From positions 3,940,001 to 4,004,000 of the forward strand of contig CM061243.1 in the NCBI GenBank assembly GCA_030848705.1: a stretch of 64,000 nt of DNA, read 5' to 3'. Source of the DNA: Heracleum sosnowskyi (Eukaryota > Streptophyta > Magnoliopsida > Apiales > Apiaceae). Made by a program: the position numbers and the translations under genes. Of the stretch, positions 1 to 10,147 are shown piece by piece. Within the stretch, counting starts at the first letter, position 1; the number at the start of each line of letters is the position of its first letter. Under the pieces are notes generated by a model. The model searched no databases, had not been told where the DNA came from, and saw only the letters and a list, made by a program, of their open reading frames with translations.

Positions 1-787
1 TGAGATAGTCTCTCAACGTCTCGTTCTTTCCTTGGGTTAGATTCATGAGTGAAGCAGAGCTTTTCTCATGTACTCGTCCACTGATGAATTGGTTGATGAA
101 ACCCGTGCTCAGATCTCTAAAACAACTGATAGAGTTGGGCGGCAAGCGACTATACCATCTTTGGGCCATGCCAGCTAGGGTTTGAGGAAACGCCCTACAT
201 TTAAGAGCATCAGTGACTGGTTGCAGCAACAGTGCATTTGAAAAAGTCCTTACATGGGTTGCGGGATCGCCCGTTCCGTCATATGCCTTGATAGTAGGCA
301 TCTTGAATTTCCTTGATACATGAGCGGCCATTACTTCTTCAGTGAAGGGCGGAATAGGATCATCTGGGTCACCCAGTTGTGTTAAAACACGGGGATCGGA
401 CCTGGGAATCTCTGTTCTTGGAGTCCTAGATCTTTCTTGCCTCCTCGAAGGTCTTTCCAAATCAATTACAGGAACATCTCTTGCCCCTTGGTTCAAAGGC
501 TGAGTTTGCCTTCTTTGCTGTCCTATCTCCATGTCTTTCTTTAGTTTTTGAATCTCAGCCTCATGGGCCCTTATTCTCTCCATGGCAGTCATGGGTGCCC
601 TTTCAATTGCCCCCCGAGTCCTTCTTTCAAAGGACTCCTTACTGGCTCTTCTTCTCCTGGGTGCTCGATCTCGACCTTCATCAGACGAGTAATCGTCAGA
701 ATTGGGCCCTGAATAATCCAAGTACCTTTGTTCAAGGACAGGTCCCAACCCTCGAATGTAGGGTGGTTCGTATGGTTCATGGATCAT
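1..787 (-). CDS. Ty3/Gypsy retrotransposon gag, partial (continues beyond left edge)
   Basis: Reading the minus strand from 787 towards 1 gives an open frame with no stop. It encodes an Arg/Glu-rich N-terminal part with a short coiled-coil-like stretch (AHEAEIQKLKKDMEI), then a retrotransposon gag core with the segments YDGTGDPATH, AQRWYSRLPPNSI and SLMNLTQGKNETLRDYL. These are typical of plant Gypsy gag (Retrotrans_gag family). Gag packages element RNA in cytoplasmic particles. Its ATG overlaps the stop of the upstream leader ORF (784-1164) by the four bases ATGA. The 5' LTR and primer site lie just upstream, so the element is transcribed leftwards and pol would be off the window. Element type is certain; subfamily is not. 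Confidence 0.85.
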   Translation of the reverse strand, partial: MIHEPYEPPYIRGLGPVLEQRYLDYSGPNSDDYSSDEGRDRAPRRRRASKESFERRTRGAIERAPMTAMERIRAHEAEIQKLKKDMEIGQQRRQTQPLNQGARDVPVIDLERPSRRQERSRTPRTEIPRSDPRVLTQLGDPDDPIPPFTEEVMAAHVSRKFKMPTIKAYDGTGDPATHVRTFSNALLLQPVTDALKCRAFPQTLAGMAQRWYSRLPPNSISCFRDLSTGFINQFISGRVHEKSSASLMNLTQGKNETLRDYL

Positions 788-1164
788 GGGGGCATGACCA
801 CTTCCTCCTGTTTCAGGGGAAAGTTAGGTAGTCCGTAAGCAGGATTGGTGCTTATAGGGAGCACTGTTGTGGAGATCTGTGCTCCACGGGGGAGGTTGTG
901 ATCTAGGGGCGAGACAACCATCTGAAGAGGGTTTGTCTCGTTCTGAGGCATGGAAGCTTGGTGATTCGTCCCTTGTGGTTGATAAACCACCTCTGTGGTG
1001 AGGGGTAACGACCCTAGTGGTTGAGAAACCATCTCTGTGGTGAGGGGTAAAGACCCTGGTTCCGTGGTGATTGGAACTGTGGTGGTGACAGTTGATCCAA
1101 TAGCGGTTGTTGTATTCTGTGTTATAGCCATGGTTGTTGTAAGGTTTCCCACAGACGGCGCCAA
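784..1164 (-). CDS. Leader ORF between primer site and gag of the Gypsy element
   Basis: This 126-residue frame opens next to the primer-binding site and is Thr/Pro/Gln-rich and low in complexity, with a repeated PLTTE segment. It ends in ATGA, where the gag frame begins. It may be the true N-terminal part of gag separated by a one-base slip, or a real leader ORF. I recognise no domain. The repeat 'GAGGGGTAA.GACCC' at about 990-1055 on the plus strand explains the duplicated PLTTE units. Confidence 0.45.
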   Translation of the reverse strand: MAPSVGNLTTTMAITQNTTTAIGSTVTTTVPITTEPGSLPLTTEMVSQPLGSLPLTTEVVYQPQGTNHQASMPQNETNPLQMVVSPLDHNLPRGAQISTTVLPISTNPAYGLPNFPLKQEEVVMPP

Positions 1165-1165
1165 A
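1148..1165 (-). other. Primer-binding site of the left-edge Gypsy element
   Basis: On the minus strand the LTR end CCACAACA is followed by TTTGGCGCCGTCTGTGGG. The core TGGCGCCGTCTGTGGG is the usual primer site of many plant Gypsy elements. It fixes the LTR boundary at 1166 and the element orientation. Confidence 0.8.
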
Positions 1166-1713
1166 TGTTGTGGAACGAAAAGTAGGTTTAGATATTGGCG
1201 GCGATATTCAATATATGATGGTGGACAAGCGTGTCTTAATGGCTGCTCTCGTGTTTCGTGACTGCACAGGTCCTCACAAGATGCCTACGTATCTCAATTA
1301 TCACTGAGAATCAAGCCAAGAAAACGTAGTTCTAATGTTGAGGGGTTAGGCCCTTTATATAGGCGTCTGGAGCCCTAAAATCGTGGTAGAATTAGGTTAC
1401 TTGGTGGCCAAGTAACCGCCTTTGAATAGTGGATAACTCTTATCAGAATTAGTTTCCATGTTGGAGTTGGTTTCCATGTTGGACGTTGTATTGGAAGCTT
1501 CCTAGTGGTTTCCAACCACTGGACTGTATACGAATCAAGCCCACGTCTTAGTGGTTTAAAACAAGGGTTGAACCTTTGCCCAATTGTTAACTACGAATTT
1601 ATTATCATAGCCATGGTTACAGGCCTCATTAATGGGCCTCGTGCTTGGACCATCTTAAGTGTATTTAATGCAACATTAAATATGTCCTTAGGGCTTTATT
1701 TTAACCCATATCA
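1166..1713 (-). mobile_element. 5' LTR of Ty3/Gypsy element (minus orientation)
   Basis: On the minus strand this starts TGATATGGG and ends CCACAACA, about 548 bp. It carries a minus-strand TATA (CTATATAAAG near 1351-1362) and the R/U5 block CACAAGATGCCTACGTATCT. The same block, the same TATA context and the same ends are found in the LTR at 62108-62779, so both belong to one family. The primer site next to 1166 proves this is the 5' LTR. Confidence 0.82.
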
Positions 1714-1723
1714 TAAACAAACT

Positions 1724-2335
1724 ACCATCTATTTGGTTTGTCGTTGGTTAGTTGATACTCTAAATAACAACCGTTAGATTTAGTGGATGTTATGTTAAAA
1801 GAATACTATTTTTTTAATATCTAAGTTTCATGTTCGAATCTCATCAACAACATATTAAGAATTTTTATTATCAAAATACAAACAAAATATGTAGAATAAC
1901 ATCGTACATATATTATTATATATATTATAATTTATTTTTCTACTTAATAAAATTATATAAATCAAAATATAGATAATAAGATAAAAAAATATTAAATATA
2001 CTATACTATTATAAGCAAACTACCATCTATTTTGGCTGGTCGTTGGTTAGTTGGTAATCTAAATAACAACCGTTAGATTTAAAGATAGATAAAGGAGAAC
2101 TGTTGGATGTTATGTGATAAGAATATTATTTTTTTAATATCTAAAATACCCCAATGAGTTCCAGGTTCGAATCCCGTCAACAACATATTAAATTTTTTTA
2201 TTATCAAAATACAAAGAAATGCTTAAAATTATATATCATATATATATTATTATATTATTATATATTTTATAATTTATTTTTCTACTTAATAAAAATATAT
2301 TAATCAAAATATAGATAATAAGATAAAAAATAATA
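1724..2335. repeat. Tandem duplication, two ~290-bp AT-rich units
   Basis: Unit 1 (about 1724-2005) and unit 2 (about 2012-2335) share, in order, CAAACTACCATCTATTT, TCGTTGGTTAGTTG, CTAAATAACAACCGTTAGAT, a TTCGAATC.C..TCAACAACA stretch and AATTTATTTTTCTACTTAAT. Unit 2 has small insertions. Each unit holds a TGGTTAGTTGG..A motif and a GTTCGAATC motif resembling Pol III A and B boxes, but their spacing is over 100 bp, far more than in a tRNA. I see no coding potential. Confidence 0.75.
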
Positions 2336-3423
2336 AATGAGACGATTTGAGGCGCCAGCTCGCCCCCGTCTTCTCCTTTATATAAGTAAGGCGGCGCAAA
2401 TCAAATTGACTTGATTAATTTTTCTAATTTTCTCAAAATTTTAAATTAATAAATTTAAAGACTAGAAAATATCTAAATAAATTTTTAATGATGGAAATCA
2501 TACCTACCTAATATTCTACTAATTTTTTTTCTTAAGTCAATTTATCATCTTAATATTCTCCTAAAATTTATTTTCAAGTCAAATTATCATGTTGATTATC
2601 TTAAACTTTCTGCTTGAACTCAAAGTTACCATCTTAATATTTTCATATAATTTTTCTTGAAATTTTAAAAAAAATTCAAATCAAATTATCTTCTTAATAT
2701 TCTCCTAAAAAACTATTAGAAATCATGTTCTCATAATTTGTTTTTGTAAAAAAACCTATGTTTAATTTATCTATATATTTTACAAATATATTAAAAATCG
2801 TTTCTTTAAGTTTTACCTTCTAATTTATATAAAAGATAATACTTACAGAAAATGCAAGTTCTTATAAAATAAAATAAAATATAGAAGTTTTATTTTATTT
2901 TCATTTATTTTCTCGAGTACCTATATTTTAAACAACAAAAAATAGAATTTTTTAAAAATTTTAAATTAAATTTTATGAAATAATAAAATTGATTAATAGA
3001 TGATGTAATTTATTTACTAAATAAATATGTTCGAAGATTTTGAAATGCTCTCCAAGTTCCGGGGACAGAGAGATTTGTGGAGAGATGTGTTAGACTCTAT
3101 TTTTATCCTAATAGCCCCATCCTCTTTCAGATTCCAGTTACCATAAGATTGAATGAAAGGGATGACCGACCAGGCATTTTGATCCCATATTTTGCGTTGG
3201 GAAGGATTTAGCCACTTGTGCCTGTTTTTGCTGTTGGGAGAAAAGAATCATAGATATTGGGAGATATTGTTATTCCCAGAACAATGCAACCTAGATTGTA
3301 GAGGGGGTTGAATACAATCTAGTTAACTTTACAAAACACAGCTACTTGTGGAGAAGGCGCAACTCTTAACCTTTATAGTGTAGCAGTCAACGCCACGTTT
3401 CGATTTAGGGAGATGTTGGATAC
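2336..3423. other. AT-rich intergenic stretch, no gene seen
   Basis: About 1.1 kb, strongly AT-rich. A GC-richer patch at about 3030-3260 reads open for a short distance on the plus strand (MLSKFRGQRDLW), but I cannot tie it to a family and it soon meets stops. Otherwise nothing supported. Confidence 0.4.
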
Positions 3424-4269
3424 TAGGGTTGTGCATTCGGTAAAAACCGAACCGAACGAATTTTTTTTCTGTTAATCGGAACAGAAATATATTCGGTTTT
3501 AAAACCGAACCGAAATTATTAATTCGGTTATTACCGAAAACCGAAATTAAAAACCGAAAATTAATGAAATTTGCTAGAATTACATGAAGCATTCTTTTTA
3601 AACTCACTTTTTAACGTAAAAACATTCAGAAATTTTGAGTTCACCACAATTCTGTGTGTAACTAGTTTACGGTCACAAATTTAAAACATTCAGAATTGAA
3701 TTGATATAGTTTAATCAAAGTTATAGCAGTTTAGTTTTGGTGCCCCAGAAGAAAAAGTTGTCTAACAGGAGTCTTGGATGACTTTGTTTAATAGAACTGT
3801 TATATGTAAGTTAAGTCTATATTTCTGTTTTGGATGAAATCTATCAAGTTGGTTAAACATAAGTGTAACATCAATTTGCAGCCAGTGTTAATAAAAGTTA
3901 GCATCAATTCACAACTTCACATATATTAACAAAGTGCTAGAATGCTAGTTGCTAGTTGCAGAGTTCAAGTACTGTTTTACAAATAACAACTCCACCAATT
4001 CAGCTGTAAAATCAAAAACAGATAGACAGTGTATCAAGAACATCCGACGACACTGTAAAAAAATATGTGATACACATACACTCATAAAGAGATAACTTAT
4101 ATGTTATTAATATTAATAATTTTAATATTCTGGAAATTATTAGTAATTCAGTTATTTATTTCCGAAAAACCGAATTAGTAAAATTTTCATACCGAAAACC
4201 GAACCGAAATTTAAATTTTGGTTAACCGAACCAAAATTATTTCGGTTATTCGGTTCGGTCACACCCCTA
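3424..4269. mobile_element. hAT-like non-autonomous DNA transposon with CGGTT-rich ends
   Basis: The left end reads TAGGGTTGTGCATTCGGT and the right end, complemented, reads TAGGGGTGTGACCGAACC. Both subterminal regions are packed with inverted copies of AACCGAA/TTCGGTT (3440-3565 and 4185-4258). TAGGGGTGTG-type termini and CGGTT-rich subterminal repeats are typical of plant hAT-type non-autonomous elements. The 600-bp interior is AT-rich without a transposase. I could not identify an 8-bp target duplication. Flanks contain ATGTTGG on the left and CCAACAGAT on the right, which could mean the inverted repeat runs further out. Confidence 0.6.
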
Positions 4270-4640
4270 CCCAACAGATATGCCGATCATTACAAGGAAG
4301 AACCGCCATAAAAAGATTGCGGGGCCGTATCTTGCTGGGTGACACCGAGAGAAAGAAAGGACTCGGGCAACCATGCATGGTACTTCTCGACCGTGTCTCC
4401 GAGGATTTGTTATCTGTTTAGATTTGGTAACACCGGAAAAACGGGTCATTAAGCGATACATTAAAAGGATTATGTTATTTGCTAGAATTTAGTATTAATA
4501 TTATATTATGTATTTTAATATAGAAATTGAAATATGAATTTTGAGAAAAATAAAAATGGTGACAAATATAGTAATATTTGATATGATATTAAAATAATGA
4601 AAAATATTAAACAATTGTTATTTTTTTTTACTTATTGAAA
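4270..4640. other. Intergenic, unassigned
   Basis: A GC-richer 170-bp patch (4270-4440) has short open frames on both strands but no recognisable protein. The rest is AT-rich. Confidence 0.35.
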
Positions 4641-4644
4641 AGTT

Positions 4645-5935
4645 CGGTAAATGCCCGTGATATTTTTGGAAAATGAGATTTTAAAATTTAATAATTTAAA
4701 TTATTTAAATACATTTTAAAATAAATAAGTAAAGGGTTTGTCCGTAATATATTTAGAAAAAGAATGGATTTTAGTGAGAAAAATAGAAAAAAAGTAAATT
4801 GAAAAATGGAATTTCCCGTTATATATTTAGAAAATGAGGGACTTTGTTAGAAAAAATCTATAATGTGTTTTCGCTGAAAAGGTAATCGGTTATATAAATA
4901 GGTATTTGATTATTTATATTTTAATATTTTTAGTAATTGCATTTGTTAAGAAAAATAAGTAGGCATGTTAAAATAAGTAAACTTTTAAAAAATAATTATA
5001 ATATTAGGTTTTAAAATAAATCAATAAAAGTTTATCCGTGATATTTTTGGAAAATGAGGGGTTTTAGTAAAGAAAAATAGAAAAACTAACATGTTTTAGT
5101 TAAAAAAGGTAATTGCCCGTGATATATTTGAAAAAATAGGGAATTTGTTAGAAAAATAAAAAAAATAATGTATTTTAGGTGAAAAAGGTAATTGGTTATA
5201 AATAGGTAATATTATTATTTAATAATATATTTCTATAAATAAGTAAGGTTAATTAAGTAAAAACACGAATTTAAGAAAAGACAATTAAGTAAAATCACAA
5301 CGTACCATACCGATCGACTAAACTTTTAATGTTTCGTCTATTATATAATAGTATTGATAGTATAGATAGAGAGATAGATTTATAATATTAGTATTTTATG
5401 CTACTAAATGGAATAGCCCGTGATATTTTTGAGGTTTTTGTTAGGAGAAATATTAGTTATAAAATATAAAAAGAATATACATTTTGGAAAAAAAACTAAT
5501 CGGTTAGTCATTAATAATTGTAATATTATTTTATTTTATTAAATAGAATTGTTCGTGCTATTTTTGGAAAATGAGAGGTTTTATTTTGGGAAAATAGAAA
5601 AGTAGAAATTTTTGTTAGAAAATATAATAAAGAATATACACTTTGGCTAAAAATGGTAATGGTTAGTTATTAGCAATTATAACCTTATTATGTTATTTTA
5701 TTAAATAAAACTGTCTGTGATATTTTTGGAAAAATGAGATGTTTTAGTTAGTAAAAATAGAAAAGATATTCTATATAATAATTTTAATATTTGATCTAAC
5801 GGTTCTCATCGATTTGATCAGAAATATCTAACGACTATGAATGTAGTGACCAAATTACAAAAAATTTAAGGACCAGACTACAAAACTTTCAATGTTTCGT
5901 ATTTAATATAATAGTATAGATAGTATAGATATGAC
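4645..5935. repeat. Degenerate repeat field built on CCCGTGATATTTTTGGAAAA
   Basis: The motif (C)CCGTGATATTTTTGGAAAATGAG, followed by GTTAGAAAAATAGAAAA and GAAAAAGGTAATCGGTTAT, recurs with decay near 4653, 4738, 4817, 5034, 5115, 5415, 5551 and 5711. Copies are unevenly spaced (about 80-300 bp). Two copies of TTTAATGTTTCGTCTATTATA-like sequence followed by ATAATAGTAT.GATAGTATAGAT (5325-5365 and 5895-5930) mark what may be the ends of units. Non-coding, probably a diverged satellite-like or nested repeat. Confidence 0.6.
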
Positions 5936-6445
5936 AATAGGATGAGTTTATAAATAATACTTCAAAAATTGATTGTTTTTAGCTAGATTTGGACTAGCAC
6001 AAAAAATATTATAAAAAACATTAAAATCTATAATGCTATAATTTTCTTTTTTTGAATAACATTAAATTTTAAGTTCTTGTATTAAATTTAATCAAATACA
6101 ACTTTGATTTCAAAATCCTATTTACAATCTAAATGAAATACACTTAAATTTTTAACATCGGAAAAAATGTTTAGAAATCAATATCCAATACACAGGAGGG
6201 TGAGGAACGAACACGGTGGTTTGACTGCTGGGATCCCAATCGGCATGCATCAGCGGAAAATGGAACTATCGAATCACGGGTGACTCGCTATATAACAATC
6301 ACTATAAATCCTATTTAGAATCTGAATAAAATACTTGTTGAAAAAGTTGTAAATTAGCATGAATTTAGAGCGGGTCGGGTCCAACAGAAATAGGTAAAGG
6401 GATAGAATAATCTAATTAGGTTTTGTGGAGGAAGATTGCAAGGAG
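5936..6445. other. Upstream region of the importin-like gene
   Basis: About 500 bp of AT-rich sequence before the ATG at 6446. I see no convincing TATA box. A GC-richer patch near 6190-6290 is unassigned. Confidence 0.35.
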
Positions 6446-6630
6446 ATGGAGGCGGGGAGAAGATTCATAAAGTTGGAGTCGTTGAAAAGAGACATAAAGT
6501 TGGAGTTGAAAGATTCCATGAGATGTAGAAGAGATCGATTTCAAAGTCTATCTGACCCGCTTGGGTATGTATTTGCCGATCCTCCTTGGCTCGCCGAACA
6601 TCTCGCTTGGACTGTCGACGATGAGGTTTG

Positions 6631-6705
<75 letters not shown>

Positions 6706-9378
6706 TCTCTCTTTCAATAACCCCCGGTTTTCAATGGGAATATTGCAGAAAGACGAAATCAATGACCTTATTTGTAGAATCAAAAATGGAGTTTGTAAAA
6801 TGGAATACGGATTTCACAAGGGTAAGATAAAGAGGAAACAGAACAAATTCGTTGAAGAGTGCACCAAAGACATTCAAGTGTGCACCAAAGAGTTGAGCGG
6901 AATGATTACAGCAGGTATATTAATGTGGACATGGACAATTTCTATTTTCGTTGTTTAGTCGATATTACAATTAAATGTGGGAATTTTTTGAAAAACAGAT
7001 CCGAGGCTGTGTGATTTACTCGGAAGGGATTCTCTTGAGGTTATTGTTAGCTTGCTTAGGCATGAACATGAACATAGCGAAAAACTCCAGGTTTGTTTTC
7101 TTGTGTTGATGCATTGGAGGGTTCCTTTTCAATTTTATTTTGATTCGTATTGAACCAACTTGTGCAACATCTTTGCATTTTTAACAGACTCATGCTGCTA
7201 TCATCCTTAGATCTGTAGTTACTTTCTCGCGCAACAAGAATGAAGTTGGTGTGGTTATTAAAAATATAACTCCAGTTGTTTTTCATCTTATACGCTCTCC
7301 AGATTTTTGGGTGCAGGTTGAGGTAACTTTTTAAACAAAAGTTGCTTGATTGTTTCTAATTTTGATGTGAATGTGTTGACACTATACAGAAGTTTTATAT
7401 GGAGACATCTTTCAAATATGCAGGCTCTTTGGTTATTGCGCAACCTAATTTACAAAATTTCGAAATCTAGCATAGAACAAGCTCTATCCCCTATAATATC
7501 TATCATCCTCAAAAACTCCAATGACAATAAAGTACTACAAGCCGCCTTTGAGGTTTTAAAAGCTGTTTGTGAAGCACATCCAAAACTCTCATGTGAACAG
7601 GTTGTTACATATGAATCTTAATTTCAAATTTCTTTGTGGAGTCATTACTAAGAGTACATATTTTTATTGATTATTTCTTACTTTTTGCAGTTGAAGCTAG
7701 TTGTTCAGGCTCTGATGAAGCTAATTGAGTCTAATTCTTCCCGCCAAATATTTGCCGGATGCTTGGGACTTGCACTTCTTTGTGATGGAAGAGAAGAGAT
7801 GGTAGTTGAAGAAAAAGACTTCGAAACTCTTATTTGCCGTCTTGTTCTTTTCATGAAGTAAGTTGATTATTCTCTTCTTTTGGACAATTTTCAAATTTTA
7901 TTTGATTATGTCTCCTAATGTTTGATGTTGATGTTTCAGTTCAGCGGATTGTGGTGAGATCATTCATGGACTTATTTGTTTGGGAAGTATTGTGAGATGG
8001 GGTGATGACGATGCTATCCAGGTATATGATAAAGTGGTGAACCATAAAATTGTAGTCAATGCACCTGCTAGAATTTCCATATAGATGTGTTTATAGGTCC
8101 CTACGTAGTAGGAGTTCACACGTACCGCGCTTAATAGCACTTTTGTTTTAACCATCACTGTTGACTTTTAGATCGGATGGCTGAGTAGTATGTTAGAAAA
8201 CTCGTAACCCGTGTTTATATATTGTATATGTACTTTCCCCGGCATATTTATTGTTATTTAGGGATTTAGAGCTTATTTGTTTGATTTATATCGTGAGGTT
8301 GGTTAGGTTTTAAGGCATCTTCAACCCAACACCAAAGACACTAATATAGTGTATAATCTATACCATTTTGTTCGCACATCGTTAGACACTTGAATGTACC
8401 GTGAAAGGATGACCGTGGAAGGATCTCCATATAATTATGACTTCTGATTTTAAACTACGTTTAGTTTATTTTGGACATTGTTTGATTTTTGGCTGAGTAC
8501 TTCAATGTGCTTTGTATATTATCTTGTCATTTGTGTTTCTTTTCCAGGCTATAATTCAGGACGAAGGGGAAGAAGGTTTAGTGCATAGTCTTTCCATGTT
8601 ATTAGAGGAAGGCAATATGTACATGGTGAAGCATGTTTGCTGGATAATTTCAAACATAACTGCTAGAAAATTTTTCAATTACTACATGGAGGTACAAAGT
8701 GTACTAGTTGCATGGAAGCTAATTGTAGTCTTTATGTACATTGCATGCAGTTTAAACCAGTTGTGCATGAATCCACTTTTTACATAATAATTTAGAATAG
8801 CCCTATATTGCAAATATATAATTCCTGAACTGTATTTTTTCTAGGATGTTCATGATGCATTTTGTGGCCTGCTTCTTAAACTTGTCAAGGTTGTTCAAAC
8901 TTGCACAGTGCCTGATGTAGTAAAGGAGGCACTTTGGGCAGTTTCAAATGCAATGTGTTGCACTTTGGGCGATTTCTGGTGGAGCACTTTGGACACGTAT
9001 TGGGTTAGACGATTGATTCCATTCTTGAGTGATAAGCTTCTTGTTATGGTTTTTTTAGAAGGAATGGTCAACATTGGAATGGCAGATTACTTTTGGAAGG
9101 GGCTAGACGAACCAGATCATAGTTCTAAATTTAACCATGTCTTCAAAGATCGTAGTTCTGAATTAAACCATGTCTTCAAGAACATATGGTTTGATACTGA
9201 AATGTTACATGTAGAGTTTTACTTCAGAAAAGACCGGGAGCCTAGACGATTTGTATATTATGATAGTTTGACGAAGGTATGGAATTCAGTACAAGCTGGG
9301 AGGCCCGAGTCTTCAATCCTATTAGGGAGCCCCGAGTTTTACTTGCCCGATTCAAGCCCTCATCCAAAAATTCAATAA
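6446..9378 (+). CDS. Importin-alpha-like armadillo-repeat protein, divergent, nine exons
   Basis: Exons inferred: 6446-6625, 6749-6914, 6999-7090, 7188-7322, 7424-7600, 7691-7857, 7940-8021, 8548-8691, 8845-9378; 558 codons, frame kept across all GT-AG joins. Importin alpha carries cargo with nuclear localisation signals into the nucleus. Family marks are the helical armadillo repeats with the Trp-x-x-x-Asn ladder: WLLRN (exon 5), CWIISNITA (exon 8), ALWAVSNA (exon 9). Oddities: the N-terminus lacks the Arg-rich importin-beta-binding cluster expected in a true alpha subunit. The C-terminal ~100 residues (KNIWFDTEMLHVEFYF, RRFVYYDSLTKVW) are unlike importin alpha but recur in the broken copy at 21799-22125. 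Start chosen as the first ATG in the frame. It could be a specialised or decaying paralogue; expression is unknown. Confidence 0.72.
6632..6712. repeat. (CT)n microsatellite in intron 1 of the importin-like gene
   Basis: About 80 bp of almost pure CT dinucleotide starts six bases after the GT donor at 6626 and fills most of the 123-bp first intron. It supplies a very long pyrimidine tract before the AG at 6747-6748. It will be length-polymorphic. Confidence 0.95.
8285..8500. mobile_element. MITE fragment in intron 7 of the importin-like gene
   Basis: The stretch AAGGCATCTTCAACCCAACA followed by GACACTAATATAGTGT matches the end of the Harbinger-like MITE at 29684 (GACCATCTTCAACCCATGACACTAGTGTCA-type end, here cited only in part). 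The same stretch sits in the intron remnant of the duplicated copy near 21540-21610. The opposite end was not found. Confidence 0.5.
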
Positions 9379-10147
9379 AAATGAGACTGTAATTTGTGAT
9401 GGAGGGCATTGATTCAAATTTCCTTTTTAGCATTGTATTCGATTTGAAATTTCTGGTATGTTGGTCTTAGATTATGGACTGATACATGAAATGTGTTTTC
9501 AGGCTTATCAAGAAATTCTAACAAATTATGTTTTTCCTCTTTAGTTGATATACTAAAAACTTCCTGTACCTATTTTAAGTTTAAAATATAGCATGGAAAT
9601 ACCGATATATGAGAGTCATATCCGGAACGATATTTAAGCTAACAATGATCTACTACTGTATTGTTTATATCTGTTGGTATGTTTACCACACTAAAAATGC
9701 TAGAGCACCCACACTCAGAAAAGGAGAAAACTGATAACATATTAACCAATAATTCAAATTTAATTTAAAAATACAAAATTGTACAACAATACTCAACTGC
9801 ATGAAAATGATACGGTAGGAGTAATTTGACCCGCCCACTTAACTTTAAAAGTACATGTAATAAATATGTTATTAATTTATATTATAATTTTTTTCTGAAA
9901 ATATTAATGTAAATTGCATATTGAAAATATAATAATATATACTCGACGAAAATTTAACTTTATTTATATATTTTTGGTAAAATTTGAACCTTATGCTACT
10001 CTATATAATCATATTTAAAACTTTTCAATTATAATAAAAAATTTGAGTTAAGATATTGTGTATTTGTTTCTGAACCATCATTTTATGGGTAATTTTTTTG
10101 AAAGTCTCAACTCTTACAAAAGCAGGTAAAATTATGTATTTTATACA
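9379..10147. other. 3' flank and AT-rich intergenic sequence
   Basis: Probable 3' UTR of the importin-like gene, then AT-rich sequence without genes or clear repeats. Confidence 0.4.

Noticed and set aside
1741..1890. tRNA gene or SINE in the 1.7-kb repeat
   Set aside because: The A- and B-box-like motifs are more than 100 bp apart and no cloverleaf or tail is present.
6541..6783. Open frames through the CT microsatellite on both strands (poly Arg-Glu or Leu-Ser)
   Set aside because: They arise from the dinucleotide tract inside an intron bounded by proper splice sites.
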